Source of the DNA: Gammaproteobacteria bacterium
Lineage (GTDB): Bacteria; Pseudomonadota; Gammaproteobacteria; Arenicellales; JAANXG01
Reading direction: 5' to 3'
Length of the DNA: 37,450 nt
NCBI GenBank assembly: GCA_024639325.1
Contig: JAHEIO010000034.1
Location: 1-37,450, forward strand
Shown here piece after piece: positions 15,729 through 25,044 of this stretch. The number at the start of each line of letters is the position of its first letter. Within the stretch, counting starts at the first letter, position 1. The notes under the pieces are model-generated. The model did not search any database. It was not told the origin of the DNA and saw only the letters and a program-made list of their open reading frames with translations. The position numbers and the translations under genes are program-made.

Positions 15729-16451
15729 ATGCCCAAAAGTATCCTTGTTATCGAAGACAACAACGACATCGCGAACCTCGTGATGATCAACCTGCGAGGC
15801 AAGCATATGCGCGTCGACCACGCTGCGAACGGCGAGGCTGGCCTCGAAATGGCGCTGACCGGGAACTACGACCTGGTGATACTCGATCTGATGCTGCCCG
15901 GTGTGGACGGCATGGACATTTGCCGGACGATGCGGCGCAAAGAGCTCTACACGCCGGTATTGATGCTGACGGCGAAGACCTCTGAGCTGGACCGGGTTCT
16001 GGGGCTGGAGGTTGGCGCCGACGATTATTTGACGAAACCGTTTGGGGTACCCGAACTGGTGGCCCGGGTAACCGCGATCCTGCGCAGGGCGTGCGAATAT
16101 CAGTCGCAGCCGGCGGCGGACAACCCTGCTTCGTTGGAGTTCGATGGCCTGTCTGTAGATCCCGGCAAGCGGCAGGTGCTGGTTGGTGACAGCAATACTG
16201 AACTGACCGCCAGGGAGTTCGATCTGTTGTGGCATTTTGCACTCAATCCGGGCCGGGTGTTTACCCGGGCGCAGCTGCTGGACAGCGTTTGGGGTTATGG
16301 CCACGACGGATACGAGCACACCGTGAATTCGCACATCAATCGCCTGCGCGCAAAAATCGAGACCGATCCGGCTAACCCCCGTTACGTTATTACCGTCTGG
16401 GGTGTCGGTTACAAATTCTCCGGCGACGATTCCAGGAGGGAGGTAAAATAA
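15729..16451 (+). CDS. OmpR/PhoB-family response regulator
   Basis: 240 residues. The receiver domain (about 4-118) has the acidic pocket ED (9-10), the phospho-acceptor D53 in VILDLMLPG, the conserved T of MLTAKT and the KPF lysine in DDYLTKPFG. The C-terminal winged helix (about 140-232) has LTAREFDLLWHFALNPGRVF, the recognition-helix region SVWGYGHDGYEHTVNSHI and INRLRAKIE, ending in VWGVGYKF. It should be phosphorylated by the kinase whose ATG overlaps its stop codon by one base (TAATG). The direct repeats at 15537-15553 and 15631-15647 are its likely binding sites. The signal is unknown. Confidence 0.96.
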   Translation: MPKSILVIEDNNDIANLVMINLRGKHMRVDHAANGEAGLEMALTGNYDLVILDLMLPGVDGMDICRTMRRKELYTPVLMLTAKTSELDRVLGLEVGADDYLTKPFGVPELVARVTAILRRACEYQSQPAADNPASLEFDGLSVDPGKRQVLVGDSNTELTAREFDLLWHFALNPGRVFTRAQLLDSVWGYGHDGYEHTVNSHINRLRAKIETDPANPRYVITVWGVGYKFSGDDSRREVK

Positions 16452-17929
16452 TGTTCCGGACACTTTACAGCCGGCTGGCCCTCACCCTGTTCGTCCTGCT
16501 GTGCATTGTCGGGGTGATCCTGATTCAACTGATTGGTCATTCCAGCGCCCTCTATCAGCAGGAAGTCGCGCAAAAGTTGAACCGCGAATTGGCGGAGCAC
16601 ATCGTCGCCGAGCAGCCGCTGATCCAGAACCAGCGGGTCAACGACCAGGCGCTGGATCGCCTGCTGCACCAGCTGATGGTGATCAATCCCAGTATCGAGT
16701 TATACCTTCTCGACCAACAGGGACTGCTGCTCGGTTATTTGGCGCCGGAAGGCAAGGTCAAGAGGGCCCGGGTCGCGCTGGAACCGGTCAGGCAGTATTT
16801 GGATCAAAACGCCCGGTTTCCAATCGAGGGTGACGATCCGCGCAATCCCGATGGCCGCAAGGTGTTTTCAGCAGCTGAGATCGTCAATGAAGACGGCCTG
16901 CAGGGCTACCTGTATATCGTCCTTGGCGGCGAGCAGTACGACAACGTCGTGCAGATGTTGAAAAACAGTTACATTCTGGAGTCCTCACTGGTTGTATTAC
17001 TCGCCGCGTTGGCAGCGGCGCTGATTTGCGGATTGATCGTATTTGCATTGCTGACCCGCAGATTGCGAGTGCTGGGCAGCGTGATGCGCAGTTATGCCCG
17101 ACAAGATCACGATGGAGATGCGGCGATAACTTTCCCGGACACGGAAAAAGTCAACGATGAGATCGACGAGTTGGGCGCACACTTCAAAGTCATGGCGGAG
17201 AAGATCAATGCGCAGATCCGCGAGCTGCAGAAAATGGACAACCTGCGGCGTGAAATGGTCGCCAATGTCTCGCACGATCTACGCACTCCCTTGACCACAA
17301 TGCGCGGCTATCTGGAGACGCTGCTGCTGAAACGTGGAACGTTGACCCAACAGGAACAGGAACAGTACCTTAAAACCGCCTTGCGCCACAGTCAGCGTCT
17401 CGGCCAACTGGTGGAAGAGCTGTTCGAACTGGCCCGGCTGGACTCTTGCCAATCGGTCCTTTACTCGGAACCGTTTTCAATGGGCGAGCTGGTGCAGGAC
17501 GTTAGCCAGGCATTTCGGCTGCGCGCGCAGGAAAAATCGATTGAGCTGGAGGTCAGGCTGAATCCGAGTGTGCCGTTGATTTACGGCGACATCGCGATGA
17601 TGCAGCGCGTGCTGGAGAATCTGCTGGAAAACGGGCTGCGCCATACACCGCCGGGTGGCCGCATCACTATCGGTGTTGACGTCGACTCCACCAACGTCGT
17701 GGTTAGGGTTAGCGATAGCGGCAGCGGCATCCCGGCTGCGGACGTACCGCGGATTTTCGAGCGTTTCTATCAGCAGGACGTCAACCGCTCGGGCAACAAC
17801 GGTGCCGGCCTCGGTCTGGCCATCGCACAACGGATAATCGACCTGCACGGCAGCGCCATCGTGGTTAACAGTGAGCTCAATCGGGGCACTACGTTTTCTT
17901 TTCAACTGCCGGCGACGCCCGCCGGCTAG
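16451..17929 (+). CDS. Sensor histidine kinase (HAMP, HisKA, HATPase)
   Basis: 492 residues. TM1 (about 8-28), a periplasmic sensor of about 145 residues (helical N-terminal part, then LEPVRQYLDQNARFPIEGDD) and TM2 (about 178-200) are followed by a HAMP linker (RRLRVLGSVMRSY, then DELGAHFKVMAEKINAQI). The HisKA motif NVSHDLRTPLTTMRGYLETL contains the phospho-acceptor H275. The ATPase domain has NLLENGLRHTPPGG (N box), VSDSGSGIP (G1), IFERFYQ (F box) and GAGLGLAIAQRII (G2). All catalytic motifs are intact. Translation is probably coupled to the regulator through the one-base overlap. Its TAG stop lies inside the CTAGCCCGCATT repeat motif at 17926. Confidence 0.96.
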   Translation: MFRTLYSRLALTLFVLLCIVGVILIQLIGHSSALYQQEVAQKLNRELAEHIVAEQPLIQNQRVNDQALDRLLHQLMVINPSIELYLLDQQGLLLGYLAPEGKVKRARVALEPVRQYLDQNARFPIEGDDPRNPDGRKVFSAAEIVNEDGLQGYLYIVLGGEQYDNVVQMLKNSYILESSLVVLLAALAAALICGLIVFALLTRRLRVLGSVMRSYARQDHDGDAAITFPDTEKVNDEIDELGAHFKVMAEKINAQIRELQKMDNLRREMVANVSHDLRTPLTTMRGYLETLLLKRGTLTQQEQEQYLKTALRHSQRLGQLVEELFELARLDSCQSVLYSEPFSMGELVQDVSQAFRLRAQEKSIELEVRLNPSVPLIYGDIAMMQRVLENLLENGLRHTPPGGRITIGVDVDSTNVVVRVSDSGSGIPAADVPRIFERFYQQDVNRSGNNGAGLGLAIAQRIIDLHGSAIVVNSELNRGTTFSFQLPATPAG

Positions 17930-17946
17930 CCCGCATTTCTCATCAG
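17926..17946 (+). repeat. CTAGCCCGCATT motif on the kinase stop codon
   Basis: CTAGCCCGCATTTCTCA followed by TCAG; the TAG is the kinase stop. It closely matches 26812-26833 and the reverse complement of 32278-32298. It occupies most of the 25-base gap between two converging genes. Confidence 0.6.
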
Positions 17947-17954
17947 ACCGGCGA

Positions 17955-18995
17955 TCAGACAATTCCGGGGGCGTCGTCTTTGTCAATAGCCTGTTGTTCG
18001 CTGTCTTTGAAGGCGCTGACCTGATCCGCCACTGCCGACACGTCCTCGAACTGGGCTATGTGTACCACGGCATCGCCCTCGTTGACCAGAGGCAAATGAG
18101 TGCGGCCTATGACGACACCGGATGTGGTTGCCTTGATGTCGGTTTGCGTTTGCCCAAACGGATCCGCAACCGCACCAAGAATATCCCCCTTACTGACGTT
18201 GGTGCCGAGTTTCGTATTGTTCAACAACACACCGCTAATGGGTGCCCGCACCCAGGCACTGGACTGGGCCGCGAAAAATTTTTTCGGTGTTTTACGACGC
18301 CGCTTCGTTGTCAGCATGCCGAGTGCATACATAACGTTGTTGATACCGCGAAGCCCTGCCCGGATACAGACTTCATCGAAGCGCAGGGCTTCGCCCGCCT
18401 CGTAGATCATGATCGGAATACCGAGGTCGCAGGCAGCCTGGCGTAACGAACCGTCTCGCAGTTTCGAATTGATGATGATGGGGACGCCAAACGCATGGGC
18501 CAGTTCCCTGGTGTTCTTATCGTCGAGATCCGCACGAATTTGAGGCACATTGTCACGATGCAAGGCGCCGGTGTGCAGGTCGATGGCGTGGGTCGCGTGT
18601 GCGACCACTTCGGTCATCAATAATTTCGCAAGGCGGCTTGCCAGGGATCCTTTTTCGGAGCCTGGGAACGAGCGGTTCAGATCGCGCCGGTCGGGGAGAT
18701 AGCGGGAATGGTGAATCACCCCATAAACATTTACGATTGGGATGGCGATCAGGGTTCCGCGAATACGGCTCAAATTGGGCTGAATCATCAAGCGGCGGAT
18801 GATTTCCACGCCGTTCAACTCGTCACCGTGAATCGCCGCACAGACAAACAGGCAGGGTCCATCGCGCCTGCCGCGCAACACATACACCGGCATTTCCATC
18901 GGCGTATGGGTGTAGAGTTGCGGAATCGGGAGATCGAGCATGACCCGCGTGCCCGGCTCGATTATTTCGCCGGCAATCTCGACTGTTGCGGTCAT
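17955..18995 (-). CDS. AstE/aspartoacylase-family zinc hydrolase
   Basis: 346 residues of the M14-type succinylglutamate desuccinylase/aspartoacylase superfamily. The zinc ligands are visible: H56 and E59 in HGDELNG, and H141 in DLHTG. The substrate-binding DLNRSFPG (105-112) is present, and IMIYEAGEALRF carries the likely catalytic glutamate. The C-terminal part (about 250-325: WVRAPISGVLLNNTKLG, KGDILGAVADPFG, IGRTHLPLVNEGDAVVHI) is a biotinyl-like beta fold found in many members. It should hydrolyse an N-acyl amino acid or amide, perhaps a glutamate conjugate, given that rimK lies only three bases upstream. The true substrate is unknown. Last gene of the seven-gene run. Confidence 0.88.
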   Translation of the reverse strand: MTATVEIAGEIIEPGTRVMLDLPIPQLYTHTPMEMPVYVLRGRRDGPCLFVCAAIHGDELNGVEIIRRLMIQPNLSRIRGTLIAIPIVNVYGVIHHSRYLPDRRDLNRSFPGSEKGSLASRLAKLLMTEVVAHATHAIDLHTGALHRDNVPQIRADLDDKNTRELAHAFGVPIIINSKLRDGSLRQAACDLGIPIMIYEAGEALRFDEVCIRAGLRGINNVMYALGMLTTKRRRKTPKKFFAAQSSAWVRAPISGVLLNNTKLGTNVSKGDILGAVADPFGQTQTDIKATTSGVVIGRTHLPLVNEGDAVVHIAQFEDVSAVADQVSAFKDSEQQAIDKDDAPGIV

Positions 18996-18998
18996 CGG

Positions 18999-19907
18999 TT
19001 AACCTTGGCCACGGGTGCGCGTTCTTTTGGGTTTCGCGTTTGTTTCCAAAAACTGGATGATCATGTCGGCAACGTCCTTTCCCGTGGCCTTTTCGATGCC
19101 TTCCAGACCCGGTGATGAGTTCACCTCCATGACCACCGGTCCGTGGCTGGATCGAAGAATGTCGACTCCGGCGACGTTTAATCCCATTCTCTTGGCGGAA
19201 CGCACGGCGGTGGAGCGCTCTTCGGGCGTCAGTTTTATCAACGACGCGGTGCCGCCACGATGCAGGTTGGATCGAAATTCACCCTCTGCGGCTTTGCGCA
19301 TCATGGCGGCAACAATCTTGCCGCCGATGACGAAGGCTCGAATATCGGCGCCGCCGGCCTCCTTGATGAACTCCTGCACCAGAAAATTCGCTTTGAGCTG
19401 GCGAAAGGCATCGATGATGGTCTCCGCGGCTTTTTGCGTCTCTGCAAGCACGATGCCTTTTCCCTGCGTGCCCTCGAGTACCTTGACCACCAGCGGGGCG
19501 CCATTGACCAGCTGGATCAAATCATTGGTGTTCTTGGTGGAGTGGGCGAAGCCGGTTAACGGCAGACCAACGCCGGCACGCGCCAGGATTTGCAGTGAGC
19601 GCAGCTTGTCCCGAGAACGGGTGATGGCTACCGACTCATTCAACGGATAGCTGCCCATCATTTCGAATTGACGAAGGACGGCACAGCCGTAAAACGTCAC
19701 CGAGGCGCCGATGCGGGGTATGACGGCATCGAAGAATGGCAGCTCCTGCCCGCCGAGATGCACGCTGGGGCTATGAGACGCGATATCCATATAGCAATTC
19801 AGCGTGTGTACGTACTCGATCTCATGGCCCCTTGCCCGGGCCGCCTCGACCAGGCGTCGGTTCGAGTACAGTCGATCTTTGGCTCGTGTAAGTAGCGCAA
19901 TTCGCAT
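18999..19907 (-). CDS. rimK: RimK, ATP-grasp ligase adding glutamate to ribosomal protein S6
   Basis: 302 residues from the ATG at 19907 ([19 protein letters not shown]), which has AGGAGC eight bases upstream; the longer frame would overlap the preceding gene. N-terminal family motifs are [35 protein letters not shown] and [20 protein letters not shown]. The ATP-grasp core has [51 protein letters not shown] and the metal-binding [14 protein letters not shown]. RimK adds glutamates to the C-terminus of S6 and can make poly-glutamate. The retropepsin-like gene ends five bases before its start, and the hydrolase follows after three bases, so the three are surely co-translated. Confidence 0.96.
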   Translation of the reverse strand: MRIALLTRAKDRLYSNRRLVEAARARGHEIEYVHTLNCYMDIASHSPSVHLGGQELPFFDAVIPRIGASVTFYGCAVLRQFEMMGSYPLNESVAITRSRDKLRSLQILARAGVGLPLTGFAHSTKNTNDLIQLVNGAPLVVKVLEGTQGKGIVLAETQKAAETIIDAFRQLKANFLVQEFIKEAGGADIRAFVIGGKIVAAMMRKAAEGEFRSNLHRGGTASLIKLTPEERSTAVRSAKRMGLNVAGVDILRSSHGPVVMEVNSSPGLEGIEKATGKDVADMIIQFLETNAKPKRTRTRGQG

Positions 19908-19911
19908 GATT

Positions 19912-20370
19912 TTAGCTCCTGTCTTTCCTAAGGTTTGATTTGAAACTGCGTTTGCCGACGAGATACGAAGCGCCGGCATTGACAACGAATCGTTTCCGCA
20001 GCGCGGTGCGTCCGAGGAGCATGCGAAATCGCATGGTGTCCCGATCGGTCAGCGTCGCCTCGATGCGCCATTTCGTATCACCGACGACCACCGTTGTTTC
20101 GATCACGTACCGCATCTCACGATGGCCGCCGGAGTCGGTAACGATGCGTTGATCGAGTACCGGGGCGACGCAGACTAGTTCGATGTCGGTTCGTTTCTGC
20201 AATGGGTGAATGCCAAAACGCACCAGGCTTTGATTCTGGTCCGGTTCGATAAAAAACGCGTGGAGGGCCGACGTTCGCGCACCGGTGTCGACTTTGCACT
20301 TGATACGTTTGATGCCGAGGTCGGGCAGCGACACCCACTCACGCCATCCCAGCGCCGGCAGGGATGTCAT
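19912..20370 (-). CDS. rimB: RimB-type retropepsin-like ('ATP-dependent zinc protease') protein
   Basis: 152 residues of the Zn_protease family (PF05618), which has a pepsin/retropepsin-like fold despite its name. The active-site-like motif is [12 protein letters not shown] with D28; the second hallmark, [11 protein letters not shown], follows near residue 119, matching the ILG motif of retropepsins. The start ATG overlaps the stop of the upstream channel gene (ATGA), so translation is coupled. In Pseudomonas the related RimB modulates RimK activity. Whether this protein cleaves anything is not shown by the sequence. Confidence 0.88.
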   Translation of the reverse strand: MTSLPALGWREWVSLPDLGIKRIKCKVDTGARTSALHAFFIEPDQNQSLVRFGIHPLQKRTDIELVCVAPVLDQRIVTDSGGHREMRYVIETTVVVGDTKWRIEATLTDRDTMRFRMLLGRTALRKRFVVNAGASYLVGKRSFKSNLRKDRS

Positions 20371-22565
20371 GATTTCGAGACCGCTGCGACATTGGATGTC
20401 GACTGATCCTCCGCGTCCCTGTTTGGTTCTGAAGAATCAGACACCAATTCCCTGAAACCGCTTCGCAAATGCAGGTCGCGCTGCGGAAAGGGAATCTCGA
20501 TACCGTATTTATTGAGCGCCGTTTCTACCGCCCAGGTATAGGCGGCTTGCACGGCGCCGGGACGCTTCACCGCCTCGGGTTTCAGCCAAACGACGAGTTC
20601 GAAGTTGAGGCTGCTGTCACCAAATTCCACCAGCCACACCTGCGGGCTTCGTTCGGCGGGCGAGGTCAATGTATACGGAACCGCGTTGGCTGCCTCGAGT
20701 GCGGCCTTTTTTACGGTGTCTTTATCCGTTCCGTAGGCTACCCCAAAGGGCACGCGCAGGCGGCGAAACGCCTCGCGCAGCGTCCAGTTGATGACGCGAC
20801 CACTGACGAATTCGGAATTTGGCACCAGTATATCGATATTGTCGTTCGTCGTGATCAACGTACTTCGAATATTGATCTCTCGCACCTCGCCGGTCACTCC
20901 CGATTCCAGGTCGACAAAATCACCCACCTTGAGGCTTTTTTCGAACAGTATGATCAGGCCGGCTACGAAATTGCTGAATATCGCCTGCAGGCCGAATCCC
21001 AGGCCCACACCCAGTGCGCTGACGAACAACGCAAGTTTCGTGAAGTCGAGCCCTATGGATGACAAACCGACAAAAATACCGAGCGTCAGAATCGCATAAT
21101 GGAATAGCCGTCCGACCGTATACAGCGAAGCGCGGTTCATCACCTGGCTGCGCTGGGCCACGCGGTCGAGACCGTGACGCACGATCTTGGAGACCCACCA
21201 GGCAATAGCCAGAATCATCAGGATGCGAAACAATCCCAGTAACGTGACCGGCGTTTCGTTGATGGTGAACAAACTGCCGGTGGTAATCTGCGCAACGGCG
21301 GCCCAGAAATGGCCCAGAGTATTTTTGAATTGCGCCAGCCATACAGCGAGCGTACCTTCTTCTTGCGCGACGCGTCCGGCGGCAAGATCGGCCAGCATCT
21401 GACCCGTCGCCAGGTGCTCACGCAGCGTGGCAAGGGCCGCAAGTGTTTCGTCGGCCTGTTCGACGCGTCTGCGGTGATCGTTTGCCAGGATGGGATCCTG
21501 ATCCCGGGCGAGCGACAGTTGCGCCTCGGCGGACTCGCGTTCGTTGTCGGTTCCGCGGCGCCAGGTCAGACGGAGTTTATCCGTTTCTTTGAGCAGCTCT
21601 TTCAGTTCTCTGAGTGAATCAGTCAAACTGATGTTGTCGCCGGCTTCAGCTTCGGGGCTGAACCGGCTGGTAAGCGCGACGGCGACATGCGCCTTCGACC
21701 GCGCCAGTTCGGCGGAGGCGATGCGTACGTCGAAGTCGACCAGCCTTTGCCTGAAACGTCTGGCCTGCGCGTGCTCCTCCGGTGTTTCCGCTATTCCGGC
21801 GCCTCGCAGCCGGTAGAAGGCGGCTTCATCCTGTAGTCGCTCCACCTCGGCTTGTTTGAACTCATACCGTTTTTCATAGGCCTCGACGTCTTTGCTATTG
21901 GCCGTCAGCCGCTTCGTCGCCGTATTGAGCACGTCGCGAAGCGCGGTCAGTTGTTCTTCTTTTCCCTGTAGCTGCGGTTTGAGCAGGCGCACCTCTTCTC
22001 CGGCGAGCGCCAGGCGCAGGCGATCACGAATGATGCTGAGTCCCTTGGCCAGCCGGGACGGTGCCCGGTTGCCCAGTTCAAAATACGCGGCTTTCAGGTC
22101 GTCCAGCTTCTTGCGAGCCCGCTTTATGGCGGTTTCTCGATGCGTGATCTCTTCTCGCTCGATTTCCACTTCCAGCTGCAGGTCCCGAATTTGACTGACG
22201 AGATCGAGCACCGTGGCCACGCTGTAATGTTCCGCCGCTACCGGACTCTCGAAGTTTTGAGCAGGGTTACGGTTTTTCAGCGCGAAATAAATATCGAGGC
22301 TTTGTTTGATCTCGTCCGCGATATTGGTCGTCTCTTCGAAAGTGGATGAGGATTGGGCTTCCAGGCTCGATTGCAGGCGGGTTTTGAATACTTCGATTCT
22401 GTCGGGAAGCGTTTCGCCGGCATTTTCAAAGTACGCCCACCAGTCGTTCGCCAGCGCGTAGGGGTCGGGTGGCGGACTGTCGACGACGGCCGCAGGCTCT
22501 TGCGCCTGTCCGCTGAGAGCCAGCGTCAGCGCGATAACGCCGAGAACTTTTACAAGCCAATCCAT
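20367..22565 (-). CDS. Large MscS-family mechanosensitive channel with periplasmic coiled-coil domain
   Basis: 732 residues from ATG 22565; a GTG at 22592 is possible but would overlap corA and lengthen the signal peptide. Signal peptide about 1-20 ([16 protein letters not shown]). Residues about 40-400 are charged and predicted helical or coiled-coil ([40 protein letters not shown]), probably periplasmic as in KefA/MscK. Several membrane helices follow, with the pore-lining helix [18 protein letters not shown] near 515-530, then the MscS beta domain with [20 protein letters not shown] and [20 protein letters not shown]. It should release solutes on hypo-osmotic shock. It is shorter than KefA (about 1100 residues), fitting an MscM/YnaI-like size class. 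Downstream of corA by 17 bases. Confidence 0.9.
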   Translation of the reverse strand: MDWLVKVLGVIALTLALSGQAQEPAAVVDSPPPDPYALANDWWAYFENAGETLPDRIEVFKTRLQSSLEAQSSSTFEETTNIADEIKQSLDIYFALKNRNPAQNFESPVAAEHYSVATVLDLVSQIRDLQLEVEIEREEITHRETAIKRARKKLDDLKAAYFELGNRAPSRLAKGLSIIRDRLRLALAGEEVRLLKPQLQGKEEQLTALRDVLNTATKRLTANSKDVEAYEKRYEFKQAEVERLQDEAAFYRLRGAGIAETPEEHAQARRFRQRLVDFDVRIASAELARSKAHVAVALTSRFSPEAEAGDNISLTDSLRELKELLKETDKLRLTWRRGTDNERESAEAQLSLARDQDPILANDHRRRVEQADETLAALATLREHLATGQMLADLAAGRVAQEEGTLAVWLAQFKNTLGHFWAAVAQITTGSLFTINETPVTLLGLFRILMILAIAWWVSKIVRHGLDRVAQRSQVMNRASLYTVGRLFHYAILTLGIFVGLSSIGLDFTKLALFVSALGVGLGFGLQAIFSNFVAGLIILFEKSLKVGDFVDLESGVTGEVREINIRSTLITTNDNIDILVPNSEFVSGRVINWTLREAFRRLRVPFGVAYGTDKDTVKKAALEAANAVPYTLTSPAERSPQVWLVEFGDSSLNFELVVWLKPEAVKRPGAVQAAYTWAVETALNKYGIEIPFPQRDLHLRSGFRELVSDSSEPNRDAEDQSTSNVAAVSKS

Positions 22566-22582
22566 GGAATCCCGGCGGTCGA

Positions 22583-23569
22583 TCACAACCACTTCATTCG
22601 TTTGAACACTACGAGCAAGGAAAAAGCGACGGTTACCATGACCAGCAGCACGACAAAGTAGGAGTATTTATAGTGCAGCTCCGGAATATATTCGAAGTTC
22701 ATGCCGTACAGCCCGGCAAGAAATCCAAGCGGGATGAAAATGACGGTGATAATGGTGAGCACCTTGACGATATTGTTTAATCTGTGCGACGCCAGCGAGA
22801 TGTACCCGTCCTGCAAATCGGAGATCAGCTCGTGGTACAGGCTGGCCAGGCTGGTGGCGCGTTCCAATTGCTCGTAAACATCGATTACTTCGTGCTTGCG
22901 CTCGACACTGACAGCCGGCCACGCGGCGCTTTTCAACTGACTGAATACTTCGGTGTGGTACGCCATGATGCGGCGCATTTTTTTAAGGTTGGTTTTGTGT
23001 TCGATCAGCTCGAACAAGAGCGTATCCTTGGGCTCGGCGATCATTTCCTGTTCGATCTCGTCGAGCCGCTTTTCCAGATCAAGAAGTATAGGGATGTAGC
23101 GATTGACCACAAACCGGGTCAGTCGAACCGCCTGGACGTCAGGTTGATGATCGATGGACGTCTGGTCGTTGTCGCGGTGTGTTTCGATCATTTCGGTCCA
23201 GAGCTTATCGATACTGACCGATGGACCGGTATGCCGGGTGAGCAAAAACCGCTCCCCGATAAAAATGGCGATCTGTATGGTGGCGAATTCCATCGTGGTT
23301 GTATCCGCGCTCAATCCCTTCAATAAGATGAAAGTGTGATCGCCAAAGGCTTCGATCTTTGCCGGATGGCGGTTGCGTTGCGCATCCGTTATGGCCAGAG
23401 GGTGCAGACCAAATACATTGTTCATTGTTTCAGTCTCGGCGACCGGATCCTCCTCGTAGAAATCGACCCAAATATACAAACTTGGATTATTCAGCCAGGC
23501 ATGGATCTGCTCTTCGCCGCCCTCCGTTTGGCTTTTCTGCTCCGCATCGTACAAAAGGGTTCGGATCAT
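22583..23569 (-). CDS. corA: CorA-family Mg2+/divalent cation transporter
   Basis: 328 residues. A large cytoplasmic N-terminal funnel (WVDFYEEDPVAETETMNNVF, HPLAITDAQRNRHPAKIEAF, FIGERFLLTRHTGPSVSIDK) leads to the long stalk helix and two C-terminal membrane helices. The signature GMN is present in AGLYGMNFEYIPELHY, between VLTIITVIFIPLGFLAG and YFVVLLVMVTVAFSLLVVF, and the protein ends in a basic tail (KRMKWL). It should form a pentameric channel. The ATG has GAGGAGA upstream. Between the CNNM-type gene (60-base gap) and the channel gene (17-base gap), suggesting joint control of cation uptake, export and osmotic release. Confidence 0.94.
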   Translation of the reverse strand: MIRTLLYDAEQKSQTEGGEEQIHAWLNNPSLYIWVDFYEEDPVAETETMNNVFGLHPLAITDAQRNRHPAKIEAFGDHTFILLKGLSADTTTMEFATIQIAIFIGERFLLTRHTGPSVSIDKLWTEMIETHRDNDQTSIDHQPDVQAVRLTRFVVNRYIPILLDLEKRLDEIEQEMIAEPKDTLLFELIEHKTNLKKMRRIMAYHTEVFSQLKSAAWPAVSVERKHEVIDVYEQLERATSLASLYHELISDLQDGYISLASHRLNNIVKVLTIITVIFIPLGFLAGLYGMNFEYIPELHYKYSYFVVLLVMVTVAFSLLVVFKRMKWL

Positions 23570-23600
23570 GGGTTCGTCTCCTCTTCTTGTTCCAGTTTCT

Positions 23601-23643
23601 CGATTTTACCCTTATTCGAGGTTCTGGATTTAACCCTTATCGA
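23601..23643. repeat. Imperfect tandem duplication at the 3' end of the CBS protein gene
   Basis: CGATTTTACCCTTATTCGA (23601-23619) is followed by the similar GGATTTAACCCTTATCGA (23626-23643), which contains the stop codon of the gene at 23630-24997. It is a small local duplication that may have set the present end of that gene. Confidence 0.45.
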
Positions 23644-24997
23644 ACGCGGCCGGCCGCTCTGCATCGATATCCTGGTAATTGTCCGGAGGGTGGACAGCAG
23701 CTTTTTGCACCCGGCGCTCCGCCATCTCCGTAACCACCAGCCGATAATCGTTCTCGATGATTTCATCGTTCAATGCGGGGACGCGGCCGAGTCGATACAT
23801 AAACAGCCCAGATAGCGTATTGGCATTGACGTCGCTTGCTCGCTGCAACCCGGTGATACGCGCAAGGTCCGACAATGGCGTCAACCCGTGGGCGATCCAG
23901 CCGTCATCTGATTCCAACACGGGGTATTCGGGGAGTCGCGCATCCAGCTCATCAGATATTTCACCGACAATTTCCTCCAACAGATCTTCCATGGTGACGA
24001 TACCGGTGAACACACCGTATTCGTCGACGACACACGCGATGTGCGTCCGGGCGCTGCGCATCGATTCAAAAACATTTGAAACGGGAGATGTTTCAGGAAT
24101 AACAAGCGGATCACGCAGGTAGCGCTGCAAATTCTGCCAGGGTCGTGTCTCATCATTGAGCACGGCTTGATACAGATCCTTGATCAACAAAACGCCAACC
24201 AGGTTATCCTGATCCCCGTCTACAACCGGAAGCCGCGAGTGCTGAGTCTTGAGCATGATTTCGATATGCTCCTCGGCCGAGTTTCTGAGGTTTAGAACGT
24301 CGACCTCCGGCCGGGAAATCATGATGCGTTCCACTGCACGCTGATCGAACTCGAAAAGATTGTGCAATATTTCGGCCTTCTCTATTTCCAATTCGCCATG
24401 TTTGGAGGAGGTATCTATCAATCCACGCAGCTCGTCGTTGGTGAGCACTTCATCATGGCCGGTCGAGTAGATTCCCAGCCATTTCAAGATGGCACCGGAA
24501 GCCCGGTTGAGGGCCCAATTGAGCGGATAAAACAGCAGGTAGAACCCGCGCAGAAGATACGCGGTTCCCACCGCTACCGGCTCCGCGCGACGGATGGCGA
24601 AAGTTTTGGGAACCTGCTCGCCTATGACGATGTGCAGGGATGAGAAAATAAGAAACCCAAGCAGGAAAGAAACGGTATGCAACAGCCGGTCTCCCAAGCC
24701 CAGTTTATGGAAGAGAGGTTCTAGCAGGGCGGCGACCGCCGGCTCCCCGATCCAACCCAAACCGAGCGAGGCCATGGTAATGCCGAGTTGGCAGGCGGCC
24801 AGATAGGGTTCCAGCTCCTGGTGAATTCTTATCGTTAAACGCGCCGCCCGACTGCCATGATCAGCGCGGCTCTGAATACGAAAACCACGGGATTTGACCA
24901 GCGCGAATTCGGCGGCGACAAAAAAGCCGTTGGCCGCGAGCAGCAATACTATGAGAACGACGGTGATTGTGATGTCTTGCAAGTGAACAATACGCAA
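23630..24997 (-). CDS. CNNM/CorC-type membrane protein with CBS pair ('hemolysin' family)
   Basis: 455 residues. DUF21 membrane domain (about 10-200) with VVLIVLLLAANGFFVAAEFA, LAACQLGITMASLGLGWIGE and FSSLHIVIGEQVPKTFAIRR, then two CBS domains (about 215-340: IMISRPEVDVLNL, RLPVVDGDQDNLVGVLLIKD, then ACVVDEYGVFTGIVTMEDLL) and a CorC_HlyC domain (about 355-435: DDGWIAHGLTPLSDLARITG, DEIIENDYRLVVTEMAERRV). Members are Mg2+/divalent-cation exporters or their regulators, gated by nucleotide binding to the CBS pair; the hemolysin name is historical. The frame starts with TTG at 24997 or 24982, neither with a good site, so the start is uncertain. HdfR-like gene 47 bases upstream, corA downstream. 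Confidence 0.9.
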   Translation of the reverse strand: MRIVHLQDITITVVLIVLLLAANGFFVAAEFALVKSRGFRIQSRADHGSRAARLTIRIHQELEPYLAACQLGITMASLGLGWIGEPAVAALLEPLFHKLGLGDRLLHTVSFLLGFLIFSSLHIVIGEQVPKTFAIRRAEPVAVGTAYLLRGFYLLFYPLNWALNRASGAILKWLGIYSTGHDEVLTNDELRGLIDTSSKHGELEIEKAEILHNLFEFDQRAVERIMISRPEVDVLNLRNSAEEHIEIMLKTQHSRLPVVDGDQDNLVGVLLIKDLYQAVLNDETRPWQNLQRYLRDPLVIPETSPVSNVFESMRSARTHIACVVDEYGVFTGIVTMEDLLEEIVGEISDELDARLPEYPVLESDDGWIAHGLTPLSDLARITGLQRASDVNANTLSGLFMYRLGRVPALNDEIIENDYRLVVTEMAERRVQKAAVHPPDNYQDIDAERPAAFDKG

Positions 24998-25044
24998 CCA
25001 GTAGTGGTGATATTCAAGACTCTTTCCACCGCAGGAAAGTCACT

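Noticed and set aside
19015-19650. 211-codon plus-strand frame opposite rimK
   Set aside because: rimK on the other strand has complete ATP-grasp motifs; the opposite frame has none.
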